64,000 nt of DNA from Smallanthus sonchifolius (Eukaryota > Streptophyta > Magnoliopsida > Asterales > Asteraceae): the NCBI GenBank assembly GCA_023525975.1, contig CM042034.1, positions 24,441,313 to 24,505,312 on the forward strand. The letters run 5' to 3'. The notes under the pieces are model-generated. The model was not told the DNA's origin. It ran no database searches and was given only the letters and a program-made list of their open reading frames with translations. Positions 1-11,404 of the stretch are shown here, one piece after another (the stretch's first letter is position 1; every line of letters starts with the position of its first letter). The position numbers and the translations under genes are program-made.

Positions 1-7
1 TTGAGCC

Positions 8-292
8 TAAAGGTGCACAACCAGGTTTTTTTTAATCGGTTTCAGTTCCGGAACCAGGTTGTGCTTAACCGGGTACACAATGGAACTGGGTAGAGGTCGA
101 ACCGGTTCCGGTTTAGGGTCGGGTTGTTGACCGGTTATTGATCGGGTTTTGGCCGGCTTTTGACCAGTTTGGGTCCGGTTCCGGTGTAAAACTTAATAAT
201 AATAGGAACCGGGTCCACCACAAATCGGGTTGGAACTAGTTCCAGGTTGGGTCTTCGGGTCCAACCGGAACCGGGGTTTTTTTGCACCTCTA
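8..292. mobile_element. hAT-like MITE
   Basis: The ends are imperfect inverted repeats (TAAAGGTGCAC at the left, GTGC-type CACCTCTA at the right), and the interior is made of repeated accggtt/ggttccgg words. The same terminal word TAGAGRTGCAC recurs at 5257, 21195, 50648 and 63294. An 8-bp target duplication cannot be confirmed because the left flank runs out of the window and the visible bases do not match the right flank. Confidence 0.5.
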
Positions 293-359
293 GTAACACA
301 TGCTTGAGTCTTCTAAATTATTTTTGAACTAACAATTTTTTACTCATAAATACCATCTA

Positions 360-440
360 CCTGCCTTTGTAAGATTTGAACTCACACCAATTTTGTGAGG
401 TGCAATCACCAATGTCACTAAGCCATAGGCGCTTAGTCTT
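360..440 (-). repeat. tRNA-derived SINE-like head
   Basis: Read on the minus strand this segment has an A-box-like TGGCTTAGTGA followed about 45 bases later by a B-box-like GAGTTCAAATC, the arrangement of a Pol III internal promoter. No complete tRNA cloverleaf or poly-A tail is evident, so it is more likely a SINE or pseudo-tRNA remnant than a tRNA gene. Confidence 0.35.
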
Positions 441-469
441 TTAAATATAAAGAAATGTTGCATCCGGAT

Positions 470-978
470 TAAGCCTGGCAAAACAAGTTTGTTGGGTTGG
501 GTACGGGTCATAATGGATTTGGGTCAGGTCAGGACGGGTTATGACCAAAATAAGTTCGGGTCAAAACGGGTCGTTTTAAAAAAAAAGTATCATCTTGCTT
601 CGGATCATAATGGGTTGCAACCAAAATGTGGCTAGGGTTAAAAAAGAAACTTCCAAAATCTGCTATATTTTTTTTCTACGCAGCTGGTGATGGCGTTGCG
701 GCAACGGGCGTCAGTGACGGTGGCATCGTGGTGATGCAAGAGGCAGTGGGTGGTCGATGGTGGTATTAAGTTATTTTCTCACTAAACATGTCACCGTTGT
801 TACCTGTTTGAATCCATTTTAAATTTACATAGTTTTTAGGCGACCTATCTTGTCCAAAAATGCGTTAACCATTTCAACCCGTTATGTGTTACGGTGTTGC
901 CCAATTCAACCAAAATACAAAAACTATTTACTAAAACTAACCCATTTCGCCTACTTTAGGTCAACATTATCAGGTCTA
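470..978. mobile_element. hAT-like MITE with near-perfect 8-bp target duplication
   Basis: Flanks are atccggat (462-469) and ctccggat (979-986), a 7 of 8 match expected of an aged hAT insertion. Ends read TAAGCCTGGCA and, reverse-complemented, TAGACCTGATA. The interior consists of repeated gggtca/gggttgg words with no coding potential. Confidence 0.6.
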
Positions 979-1900
979 CTCCGGATCTCGATATAGGAAG
1001 GAGGGAGGGGGAGGGTGCAGAGGGAGAGGGAGATGTCAAGTAAAAACATGATGAAAATGAGTAGATGAGAAGAAAGTATATTTATAGTTCAACTCTAAAA
1101 GAATCACTTCTTGGTTGAACAATAAAAGCAATTTGCCTAAAAACCACTCATACTTGACCAGAAAGAAACTTGAGCTTTCAAAAGCTTGAGATTGTACCAT
1201 TACAACATTGCACTTGGCTTATTAACATAAAAAAAAACGTCAAAAAACATGGTTAAACGAAATTAAGGATGTTTTTGTATCCTCGAGCGCACCAAAACAA
1301 CAAAAGTTACTGCGGTTTTAGATAGGGTACTATTTTCAATCGCATTGTAATTCAGTACAAACCTTAAAATGTAACCGAGATGCTCGTAAAGAGATTTACT
1401 CCACGACTATTTCTGCATATTTATTCCACCAACAGCTGGGCTGAAAATTCTTTGGCCTACAAAACAAATACAAAATCAACAGAAATAGAGACGAATTGTA
1501 TTTTATCTTTAACGGGTCAAAATGGTAAAGTTAAAAAAAATAGATTAAAATGAAGCTGGTCAAACGACTCAAAAGTCACCTAAAGTATATATTTAATGCA
1601 TGCAACATTTTATTTAGAAAGCTGTATTATTATTACTGAAATAATGTAACTTTCATAGTCATATTAGACATGCTAATTATTTATAAAAAAAATATATATT
1701 CTTCTACTCGAGTTTACTTATTTATTAGTTATCGATATTAGTTTTATTATCAGCTAACTTTATTTCATTCCATGTATCATTTGGGTCTTCTCGGGATCAG
1801 TCTCATTAGAACAGAATTATATCTGAAGATAAATTCTGCGTGTGTGTATATACAACTGTAAAGCATTGAAAACAAAGAGCATGGCATATGCAAACCTGAT
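979..1900. other. Spacer downstream of CI51
   Basis: AT-rich spacer with a purine-rich run at 998-1035. It must include the 3'UTR and poly(A) site of the minus-strand CI51 gene, which I could not place exactly. No other gene is seen. Confidence 0.5.
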
Positions 1901-3352
1901 TCAAGCAGCTGCCTGAAGCAACTCTCTTTCAGCATGTTCCCTGATCCTCCTCTCGAGCTCAGGCCTGAAATGCCTGATAAGACCTTGAACGGGCCAAGCA
2001 GCAGCATCGCCCAACGCACAAATTGTGTGTCCTTCAATCTGCTTAGTCACCTCTTGGAGCATATCAATCTCCTCCAACTTTGCATTCCCAACTTTCATCC
2101 TTTCCATGATCATCCAAAGCCATCCAGTACCCTCTCTACATGGTGTACACTGACCACAACTCTCATGCTTATAAAAGTAAGAAAGCCGAGCAATGGCATC
2201 CACAACATCAGTTGATTTATCCATCACAATAACAGCAGCTGTACCTAAACCAGACTGGACAGCCTTGAGTGCATCAAAATCCATCAGGACGTCCTCACAT
2301 ACGTTTTTAGGAAGCAATGGTACAGATGATCCCCCGGGAATTACCGCCAGTAAATTGTCCCATCCGCCCCTAACACCACCACAATGTCGCTCTAGCAGCT
2401 CCTTCAATGATATACTCATCTCCTCTTCAACTGTGCATGGCTTGTTAACATGACCAGATATGCAAAATAGTTTCGTCCCGGAATTGTTCTTTCTTCCAAA
2501 ACTAGAAAACCACTCGGGCCCACGCCTTAAAATGGTAGGTGAGACAGCTACTGTTTCCACATTTGTAACAGTTGTTGGACACCCGTATAGACCTGCATTA
2601 GCTGGGAAAGGGGGTTTCAATCTAGGTTTTCCTTGCTTACCCTCAAGGCTCTCCAGAAGTGCTGTTTCTTCGCCACAAATGTAAGCACCAGCACCAAAGT
2701 GTATATGCACATCAAAATCATAACCCGAACCACACGCGTTTTTTCCAAGTAACCCAGCTGCATAGGCTTCTTTTCTGGCCTTTTCAAGGTTGAGGCGCTC
2801 GTTCACATATTCACCTCTAATGTAAATATAAGCAGCAGTTGCCCTCATACCCACTCCAGCAATCAAACATCCTTCTAGAAGTTTATGTGGATCATTTCGC
2901 ATAATCTCCCTGTCTTTACAGGTTCCAGGCTCACTTTCATCAGCATTAACAACAAGATAGGATGGACGACCATCAGATACCTTGGGCATAAATGACCATT
3001 TGAGACCAGATGGAAATCCAGCACCACCACGTCCACGTAGGCCAGACTTTTTCATTTCATTTACTATCCAATCAGAACCCTTGATCACTAAATCTTTAGT
3101 TCTATGCCAATCACCACGTTTCATGGCCCCTTTGAGAAACGGGTCATGTATACCATAAAGGTTGGTAAATATGCGGTCTTCATCTTTCAAGCCACCAAAG
3201 TGAGTTCTCTCAGGAGGAGGGGGAGGTGGTGGAGGCTGTGCAGTATTAGCAGTTGTTGCAGACTGAGTGCTAAATAATCTAGCACCTAGCCCCCAATTCC
3301 CATTTTGACGCCTCAACAAAGCAGCCCGTTGCAGAGAAAGAATGCCCTTCAT
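1901..3352 (-). CDS. CI51: NADH dehydrogenase (ubiquinone) flavoprotein 1, 51-kDa complex I subunit, mitochondrial
   Basis: Carries the FMN and the N3 4Fe-4S cluster and takes electrons from NADH in the matrix arm of respiratory complex I. The 483-residue frame is uninterrupted and near the usual plant length. The first ~30 residues are Arg/Leu/Ser-rich without acids, a mitochondrial presequence, followed by a run of eight prolines. Visible motifs are the glycine-rich NADH/FMN segment GRGGAGFPSGLKW, the GAGAYICGEETALLESLEG segment, and the cluster ligands Cys399, Cys402, Cys405 (SCGQCTPC) and Cys445 (TICALGD). The start is the ATG six bases inside an exon that begins at a good acceptor (TTAG at 3362-3359). 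The whole protein is in one coding exon. No defect is seen, so it is very probably functional. Confidence 0.96.
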   Translation of the reverse strand: MKGILSLQRAALLRRQNGNWGLGARLFSTQSATTANTAQPPPPPPPPERTHFGGLKDEDRIFTNLYGIHDPFLKGAMKRGDWHRTKDLVIKGSDWIVNEMKKSGLRGRGGAGFPSGLKWSFMPKVSDGRPSYLVVNADESEPGTCKDREIMRNDPHKLLEGCLIAGVGMRATAAYIYIRGEYVNERLNLEKARKEAYAAGLLGKNACGSGYDFDVHIHFGAGAYICGEETALLESLEGKQGKPRLKPPFPANAGLYGCPTTVTNVETVAVSPTILRRGPEWFSSFGRKNNSGTKLFCISGHVNKPCTVEEEMSISLKELLERHCGGVRGGWDNLLAVIPGGSSVPLLPKNVCEDVLMDFDALKAVQSGLGTAAVIVMDKSTDVVDAIARLSYFYKHESCGQCTPCREGTGWLWMIMERMKVGNAKLEEIDMLQEVTKQIEGHTICALGDAAAWPVQGLIRHFRPELERRIREHAERELLQAAA

Positions 3353-3358
3353 GGGTAC

Positions 3359-4696
3359 CTAACATAAAGTTGCACAATAATGCTAATGTAAAGAAAATCC
3401 ATTTGGCGCCCAAAAGTTGCGATATTATACTTCGAAAATTTATAGTAATAACTACAACAAGCTGGCAAAATACATAAACTTATGAGAGCATGCTCATGTT
3501 TAAATATATTATTGTATATGACCTCACAAAAGGAAACAAGTTAATATCACACTGCAAACATGAAATCGAGGTGTTATTCTAGATTTATATACTAATTCAC
3601 CAACGTTCCACTAATAGAGAAGTAACAAAGTCTTAGTTTTTCTTAAACACTTTTAGGGGGAAAAAAGCATGAATAATGTGTTCCAAATAAAGTGCCTCAT
3701 ATATACACAATACTGAAATGAGCAGGCTTGGGTCCAGTACTGGAAATTTTTTACGTGTACAAAATAAACAAGAAATCCACTTTTACCCTTGGTTTTAAAA
3801 AGCGAGAAGAGCTCAAAAGCGACAGGGTCTAAAACCGAAGCGCAAAAACAGACCGCTTTCATACACGAGGCGCAACTTAATACATAAAATTTTAATATAT
3901 TTCCCATAGGTTTCTAGTATCATACACCCAAAAACTAGACACAAATAAGCTCTATATATGGTTTAATATCTAAACAACCTCTATGTACAACCTAAAAAGC
4001 CTGTTGCACAACATCCCGAAGCACAAATCCAGCCCTCGTACGCTAAGCGCGCCTTAGACCTGCGCCTTATGCCGGATTTTTGCCTGAAAAGCGCGCCTCA
4101 CTGCACCTTTTGTAAACTCCTCGCCTTGCCTACACAAAGGCCCCTTGCACGCTTTTTAAAACCAGTTTTACAAGGACAGCAGGATTACAAACATAGGGTA
4201 TGTTAGGATCACTGATGACCAAAATACATACAGAATTAGTGTTCTAATCTTTAAAACTAACTGCCAACATAGTTAGCTTAGCATACTAGAACAACTTATA
4301 TACCAACACCAGATCAAAATTTAAAGGTAAACTCACATCCTACAATTAAGCAACTAATTGCATAACATATCACACGTATCTATTATCTAACTAAACCATC
4401 TCAGTGCACTCAACAAAACACAAAAGTTCAATTCATGAGCGAGCTATCCCCAAATTACGCACAACTCTAGGGTTTCCACAAATCGTTCCTCGTTTACTTC
4501 CAGTTATCCAAATTTTTCATAGATCAGAACAATAAACTCGTATCGGATCCGAATTACAACAAGAAATAGATTAAATTGGATCTATACTAAGCTTAAAATT
4601 AAGGCCAAATCAATCGAATACCTAGGTTAGAGCTAACTAGTGCGAAATCAAACGACGACAATCATGATAAACAGAAACAGGAAAACAAATTCGTAC
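3359..4696 (-). other. 5'UTR intron of CI51
   Basis: On the minus strand a donor (TATG|GTACGA, GT at 4696-4695) follows a short unannotated exon, and the acceptor TTATGTTAG precedes the exon that holds the start codon. The intron is about 1.34 kb and contains a MITE-like insert. Assignment rests on splice consensus and position, not on transcript data. Confidence 0.6.
3787..4165. mobile_element. MITE-like repeat inside the CI51 leader intron
   Basis: The ends are inverted copies of CTTGGTTTTAAAAAGCG and are flanked by the direct repeat TTTTAC (3781-3786 and 4166-4171). The interior is rich in gcgcctt/aaggcgc words. No coding sequence. The superfamily is not certain; terminal word and short duplication would suit a degraded hAT-type element. 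Confidence 0.55.
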
Positions 4697-4830
4697 CATA
4701 CCACACGAAATGTAGCAATCAAGCTTCTTAACTGAGCTTCAACGATTCAGATATGGTGAAGATTTTGAGGTGCTCAGGTGCAGGGAGAATGAATTTGACT
4801 CCCAATGGTTCGCATCTAACGGCGTGAAAT
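4697..4830 (-). other. First, non-coding exon of CI51 (5'UTR)
   Basis: The segment between the site II-bearing upstream region and the donor at 4696 lacks a usable long frame and reads as a leader exon. Its upstream border is approximate because no clear TATA box is present. Confidence 0.45.
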
Positions 4831-4933
4831 GAGTTTTATAAATTACGCCGTGAACCGGGAGAGTAAGCCGGACCGGAGTGGGTTATCGAACGTTTTGGTT
4901 TGTGATGGTTTTACGGAACGCGTGGATAGTAAT

Positions 4934-4966
4934 TGGGCCGTAAATTATGGTTGACGAATCGGCCCA
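4934..4966 (-). promoter_or_regulatory. Paired site II elements upstream of CI51
   Basis: TGGGCC at 4934-4939 and GGCCCA at 4961-4966 lie about 100-130 bases upstream of the leader exon. Site II (TGGGCY) pairs bound by TCP factors are typical of plant nuclear genes for oxidative phosphorylation, so this fits the gene they precede. Confidence 0.5.
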
Positions 4967-5019
4967 ATAAGACTGCAACGTGGACTTATCTAAGGCCACA
5001 AGGGACATCTTAAAAAAAA

Positions 5020-5257
5020 CACTTTCCAAACCGGGTTAGAACCTGACCTGAACTACCAAGTGAAACGGTTAAAATAGATTGAAACCATCGGTTTGGGACC
5101 GGTTTGGTTATTCATAGGAGGTAGGGTTATTCTCACACCAAACCTGGTTTGACCCGAACTGGTTTCTCTCTTAAACCAGTTTTGGCTTGTTGACCACAAC
5201 TCGAACCAGTTTCAACCGGGACCGGCTTAGGGCAAAAAACCGTTTTGTGCATCTCTA
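5020..5257. repeat. Degraded hAT MITE of the GGTT-rich family
   Basis: The right end reads GTGCATCTCTA, the terminal word of the MITEs at 8, 21195 and 50648, and the interior is rich in accggttt/ggtttgg words. The left end cannot be recognised. Confidence 0.4.
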
Positions 5258-5781
5258 CTTTCTTAAAGAAGAGTTTGTGTGATTCTTGTCACAAACATTT
5301 ATGACAAAACTCTTATACGTAACTTGTAAGTAGTGATGGCTACCCAACTAGTGAGAAGGAAAGGTCAATTCGTACCAGTGAGAGGAAATTGGTGATCTCT
5401 ATCGTATTAGAGAAAATGTTGTTGATCTAAAGTAAACCTAAAATTGGTGTTCTTGGCGAGTTGCTCGTCCAGACAAAGCGCGTCTTAGTAGATAAGGTAT
5501 TCACCCGTTTATAAGGAAGGTTTCGTTCTCCCCTTAGAGCTCAAGCACACCTAAAAACTGTGACACACCTAAGATTACTCGCCCACGTATAACCTTAAGC
5601 CTAAAAGCAAATCTAAGCCTAGCGGCCAAACCTAGAACAAAGTATCCTAAGCTTACCAGCGCACCTCAAAACTAAAGACACACCTAAAAACTAAAAACCA
5701 CTCATACATCTAAATATAAAAAAGAAAAGGTAAATAAATATTAAATACAAAAATGTGTGGTAAAAATGGTTAATTCAATCT
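5258..5781. other. Spacer before the copia element
   Basis: No gene, splice-like structure or clear transposon end seen. It contains short words such as cctaaaaactaa in loose repetition (5600-5700). Confidence 0.4.
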
Positions 5782-6015
5782 TGTTATGATATCGAGAATG
5801 ATCGCCAAAACAAGCGAGAATGATAAACGAGATCGCTAAAACAAGCGATAATGATAAACGTGAAAAAATTTGAGAGAGAATAATTGGTGGTAAAACTAAT
5901 ATGAATTGATTGATAACTTGAATAATGTTACAAAGAAGCTATTTATAGACAAAGCTAACAAACTACTGAACCAGGCGAACTTAATAAGTTCGCCCCTGTA
6001 CTAAGTTCGCTAACA
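5782..6015 (-). repeat. Copia 3' LTR
   Basis: 234 bp, TG...CA bounded, pairs with 10551-10776. It contains a TATA box (CTATAAATAG on the minus strand, 5948-5939), a duplicated ~30-bp block with the word aaacaagcga, and the palindrome GCGAACTTAATAAGTTCGC at 5975-5993 close to the LTR start. A purine tract (plus-strand cccccctcaag, 6016-6026) adjoins it, which fixes it as the 3' LTR. Confidence 0.92.
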
Positions 6016-6021
6016 CCCCCC

Positions 6022-9000
6022 TCAAGTTGGAGGTGTATACAACCCCAACTTGGAAATGATATCTGAATGCGGTTTACCAGCCAAACTCTTTGTGAATAAA
6101 TCCGCAAGTTGATCAGAAGTCCGTGTGTGAGAAAGCAGAATCAAACCGGCTTGAAGCTTCTCACGGACAAAATGATAATCCAACTCGATATGCTTAGTTC
6201 GCTCATGAAAAACTGGATTCTTAGCAATATGAATAGCCGCCTGACTGTCACATTTGAGAGGAACAGGAGTAAGATTATCAAGCCGAAACTCCACAAACAA
6301 ACGAGTCAACCAAGCAAGTTCCTGTGTGACACGGCGAAGAGAACGATATTCAGCTTCAGCAGAACTAAGAGAAATAGTAGGTTGCTTCTTGGATTTCCAA
6401 GAAATAGGACTGCCCCCAAGAGAAATGAAATAGCCACTGACAGAACGCCGAGTATTAGGACAAGCTGCCCAATCAGAATCACAATAAATAGACAGAGACA
6501 TATCAGGAGCATTATTAAAGAACAACCCTTGAGACACAAGTGCCTTTGACATACCGAAGAGTATGCCACGCAGCATCCCAATGAGGAACACGCGGATCAC
6601 TCATAAACTGGCTGAGAAACTGAACCGCAAAAGCAAGATCAGGCCGAGTTTAAGTAAGGTAATTGAGTTTACTAACAAGTCGACGATAGGCCAAATGATC
6701 ATCAAGAACTTGACCTTCGTTGAGCTTGAGTTGTAAATGTAAAGGCAAAGGATATGAAACAGAAGAAACATCGTCGGTAGAAAACTCAGTCAACAAATCC
6801 TTCACAAATTTGTGTTGAGTGATAATAAGACCAGAGGGAGATTTGAGAACCTCAATGCCCAGAAAATAGTTGAGAGTGCCAAGATCCTTGATCTGGAAAG
6901 TGGAATGTAAGAAAACTTTCAAAGCAGATATTTCTTGATCATTATTACAAGTAAGAAGAATGTCATCAACATAAACAACGACATGAACAACAGAATCCCC
7001 CATCGTCTTAGAGAATAAAGAATAGTCATTGGGAGATCGCACATAACCTTTGGTTTTAAGAGCATCAGAAAGCTTTCTATATCACTGCCTTGAAGCTTGC
7101 TTCAAACCGTAAAGAGACTTTTTGATCTTAAGGACATGATCAGGAGAGGATAAAGGCATTCCAGGAGGAGGAAGCATATATATGTCTTCATCAATATCCT
7201 CATGTAAAAAAGCATTATTAACATCCAATTAATATAAACCCCATTGTCGTTTAGTGGCAACAACAATGAGACTACGAATAGTAGTCATCTTAACGACAGG
7301 AGAAAAAGTCTCATTGAAATCAATTCCTGCTTTTTGAGTATCACCACGAACAACCAAACGGGCTTTGCAACGTTCAACAGTACCATCAGCATTATACTTG
7401 ACTTTATACACCCATTTGCACTTAATGGCCTTTTTACCTTTAGGTAAATGCATAACCTCCCAAATTTGATTTTTTTCTAAGACATTAAACTCCTTAGTCA
7501 TAACCTCTTGCCAAGCAGGATGGTTAGCAGCCTCCTGATAAGAAGAAGATTCCTTAACAGAATCAAGATTTAAAAGGAGCTGTTGGGAATCAGGAGAAAG
7601 ATCAACAAGATTAACAAAATGAGAAGCTTGGCAAACACTCGACAAAGTATGAAAACAAGACGAATCGAAAGAAGAAGCAGAATTACAAACATAATCCTGC
7701 AGATGAGAAGGAGGAATAGAAGAACGAGTGGAATAGGAGAAACAGGAGGAGGAGTGGAATCAACTTTAGAAGCAACCGAAGAAGATGAAGGAACAGCAGC
7801 TGGATCTGTCTCCTCAAACAGATCATTTAGAGAAGGGAATAAGAAGGATCTGAAGAGTGTAAAGAAGGGAAAATGTGCTCAAGAAAAGTCACATCCCGAG
7901 AAACAAGAACTTATCGAGTGTCAAGATTATAAAGCTTGTAACCTTTCTTTTCAAAGGGATAACCAATAAAAATACAAGCTTGAGCTCTAGGCTGAAATTT
8001 ATCTCGTCCGGGTGTAGAGGTAGAAGCATAACACAAACACCCAAAAGTGCGAAGGTAGGTGTATGAAGGAGCTTTACCAAAGAGCATCTCAGAAGGAGAT
8101 TTTCCCTGAAGAACCCGTGTGGGGAAAATATTAATCAAATGAGTAGTAGTAAGAACGCAATCACCCCAAAAAGTTATCGGTAACTTGGATTGAAACATAA
8201 GAGCACGAGTAGTTTCAGGAAGATGCTTATGTTTACGTTCCACCACCCCATTCTGTTGAAGAACCCCAAGACAAGTAGTCTGATGAATAATACCCTTCTG
8301 TTTAAAATACTCGGCATGATGAACACCCGAACCAAGTTCAAAAGCATTATCAGATCGAATACGCTTCATTTTGAAACTGAACTGAGTCTCAACCATTTCA
8401 ATGAACCCTTGAAGAATAGTAAAGGCATTTCCTTTAGTTGTCAAAAGATGAGTCCAAGTAGTTCTAGTAAAATCATCAACAATGGTGAGAAAATATTTAT
8501 ATCCGTCAAATGTAGTAGATCGATACGGTCCCCACTTATCAATATGAATAAGATCAAACATTTGAGAACTGGATATACTACTAGATGCAAAAGGCCGTTT
8601 ATGATGTCTAGCCTTAGGACAAACAAAACAATCATCAATAGAACAATCATGTGCACCAGTAAAGACATTCAATTGCTTAAGTTTGTACAAAGGTAAATGA
8701 CCAAGACGAGTATGCCAAAGTTTCAAAGAAACAACAGAATTACAGTGAGACAAAGAATCAACTGTAACAGAGAAAAGTTTATTTGGATTCAAAAGATAAA
8801 GTTCGTTGAGAAGATCTCCCACGACCAACGGACTACTCAGCGAAGGGGCTGCAAGAAACAAGTAGTTTCAGAAAACTGAACAAGACCCTTTGTATCCCTA
8901 CAAAGTTTAGGAACAGATAAGAGATTGTGCTTGAACTGAGGCACAAAGAAGACATTAGAAATAGAAAACGTCTTGGTAAGATGAACTGTTCCGACCTGCG

Positions 9001-10135
9001 TAACAGTTAAGACATGCCCGTTTGGAAGAAGAACATAAACGGGTGAACTAAGCAATTGAACATCAGAAAGTAAATTGAAATCAAAGCACATATGATTACT
9101 TGCACCGGTATCAATGATCCAAGTAGTATCGACCGTAGTCGAAGTGCAAGCAATAATACCTGCAAAATTTGCAAAGCTGAGTGGTTAAACATTAGGAAGA
9201 CCACCCTGAACTCTAGACTTCTGCTGAAGAAGTTGTAACAGATTGTTGTACTGTTCAGAAGAAATAGCATTAAGAGCACCAGAAGTATGAATAGTAACCC
9301 CAACATCAGAAACATCATTAGTAGTAGCTTTGAGTCTAGTAAATTTGAAATATTTAGGAAACCCAATTAAACGATAACATTTGTTGGCATCATGTCCTGG
9401 CTTCTTGCAATGAGAGCAAACAGAACCTTTCCGAACACTGTGATTCTTTGGTACTTGCACAGAAGCATTCTGAGGAATAAACTGAGCCGATGAATGAAGC
9501 TCCCTCTGTTTCTCATCTTGAATGAGAAAAGCATAAGCTTCATTGATTGAGGGAAAAGGCTTCATCATGAAAATATTTCCACAAATCATGTCATAACAAG
9601 GGTTAAGACCCATCAGAAACTGCATCAAACGTTGATCTGTTTCACGCTTAGCCATAAGTTGGGAAGTACCACATGTGCAGGGAGGAATATGCTCGATTGC
9701 ATTAAGCTCATCCCAAACAGCTTTGATTTTGGTAAAATATGTAGCAACATCATCATTCCCTTGAGAAATAGCAGAAAGAGACTTCTGCAATTGATAATAT
9801 TTGGCCCCATTACTCTGTCAATACCGGTCAGTTAACTCTTTCCAGAGTTGTCGAGCAGTCTCAACATACAAAACGCTCTCACTGATATCACTGGACAAAG
9901 TGTTCAAAATCCAAGAAATAACCATATCATTGCATCTTTTCCATAACTCCAGATTAGGAGAGGAAGTAGGTCTGATAACAGTCCCATCAACAAAACCAAG
10001 TTTGTTCTTAGCAGATAAGGCAATGGACATAACACGTTTCCAGGATCCGAAAGAAGAGTAGTCAAATGTTTTAGAAACAAGTAAGAGACTCGGATGATCA
10101 GATGAATGTAAGAACAAAGGATTAGAAGAATCCAT
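6022..10135 (-). pseudogene. Broken copia gag-pol polyprotein
   Basis: Read 10135 to 6022. Gag starts at MDSSNP; its zinc knuckle CSHCKKPGHDANKC is near 9400. The protease motif DTGAS is near 9110. Integrase (8861-7911) shows the HHCC region and the D, D, E residues, the last in QQNGVVERKH. Reverse transcriptase (7645-6650) has YVDD. RNase H (6600-6022) has DSDWA and SSAEAEY. The frame is broken by stops at about 9818, 9185, 7229, 7081 and 6650 and by shifts near 8850, between 7911 and 7645, and near 6560. The domain order (integrase before reverse transcriptase) is what defines copia. It is a relic, not a working polyprotein. Confidence 0.93.
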
Positions 10136-10203
10136 AGGAACAACAACTATGAGATCAACAGTAGGAGGCATGAAAAGTAGAAAGAAAATGAAGATTGGAA
10201 TAA

Positions 10204-10309
10204 GCGAACTTGTTAAGTTCGCCAAGAAGCGAACTTGTTAAGTTCGCTGAGGAAAGGAACAGGCGAACTTAATAAGTTCGCTCGTAACAAACTATCGCGA
10301 CAAGTTCGC
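10204..10309. repeat. Cluster of palindromes in the copia leader
   Basis: Three 19-bp palindromes of the form GCGAACTT-N3-AAGTTCGC lie at 10204-10222, 10229-10247 and 10263-10281, with a degenerate fourth at 10297-10309. They are between the primer binding site and the gag start, so they would be in the genomic RNA leader as strong hairpins. The same palindrome is in the LTR (5975-5993). Confidence 0.85.
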
Positions 10310-10538
10310 CTGCACGAACAGAAAAAACGTGAAATCAATCCAGAAATCATTATAACTCAAAATCAGAGAAGTATATGAAGAAATCCAACCGTAGGAATGA
10401 TTAGAAACAAAAAACGAAGGTTTTGAACGGATCAAAACAGGAAACAACCCTCAATTGACACAAAAAATGAGAAAACGAATGAAACAACAAAGAATGAGTG
10501 CGGAGAAAGGAAAAAAAATCACAGAATCGAGTATATAT

Positions 10539-10550
10539 GCTCTGATACCA
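10539..10550 (-). promoter_or_regulatory. Copia primer binding site
   Basis: Minus strand TGGTATCAGAGC directly abuts the end of the 5' LTR. It is the complement of the 3' end of plant initiator tRNA-Met, the usual primer of copia elements. Confidence 0.93.
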
Positions 10551-10776
10551 TGTTATGATATCGAGAATGATCGCTAAAACAAGCGAGAATGATAAACGAG
10601 ATCGCTAAAACAAGCGAACATGATAAACGTGAAAAAAATTGAGAGAGAATAATTGGGGGTAAAACTGATATGAATTGATTGATAATTTGAATAATGTTAC
10701 AAAGAAGCTATTTATAGACAAAGCTAACAAACTACTGAACCAAGCGAAATTAATAAGTTCGCCCCTATACTAAACA
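10551..10776 (-). repeat. Copia 5' LTR
   Basis: 226 bp, very similar to 5782-6015 but lacking about 8 bp (gttcgcta) near the outer end; its copy of the palindrome is mutated (gcgaaatta). The TATA word lies at 10717-10708 on the minus strand. Confidence 0.92.
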
Positions 10777-11404
10777 AATCTGGTTCCAAAAGTCAAGAAA
10801 AAAGAAGGGACTAATCGACAATATGGAGGGCTGGTGTAAAACGAGACATATTGGTACAAAATCATAGAGGGTCTAGTGTTTACACCAGAGATGCAGACAC
10901 CCTGTGATAAGTTAATATAGACCGTCATCGTCAACCGCTTAACATTATGTCGTGTTTGAACCTGAAATAGCTAACTAGGATGATGGTTTAAACCATGTAA
11001 TCCAAGCCTCCACTTGGTTAAAAGAACTCAATTTATATTATTCAAGTAAGAAATAAAATTAAAAAATTATAAACCTACTGTTAATAACTTTAAGTTTTTA
11101 ATATAAAGTATAATAGCATAACAGCCCGTTAACTGTTTGAAGTTGGTCACAAAATTAAAATTTTCTTTCTTTATAACACCGGTCACAATTAAAAACGAAC
11201 CAGATGGTAATTACTATACTTTTAAAGGTTTTAAATGAAATCCTGCAACACCCTCAACCACCAACTATTTTAAGTCGGCCATAAAATTGGGTTTCTTTTA
11301 TAACACCAATAATAACTAATCATTCTAGCGGATTCAATTTTTTTCTTTCTTTTTAATGATATTACTATTAAAAATATTTTTACGTATCGAATATGTATAT
11401 AAAA
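10777..11404. other. AT-rich spacer
   Basis: No gene or clear repeat ends seen. Confidence 0.4.

Larger units (their letters stand above)
5782..10776 (-). mobile_element. Ty1/copia LTR retrotransposon, structurally complete
   Basis: Everything expected is present on the minus strand: two LTRs, a primer binding site matching the 3' end of initiator tRNA-Met, gag-pol in copia order (protease, integrase, reverse transcriptase, RNase H), a purine tract and the 5-bp target duplication AATCT (5777-5781 and 10777-10781). Several stops and frameshifts disable the polyprotein, so the copy cannot move on its own. The exact target duplication shows that neither end has been lost. Confidence 0.95.

Noticed and set aside
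1934..2684. Plus-strand open frames over CI51
   Set aside because: They are antisense shadows of a strongly conserved minus-strand protein.
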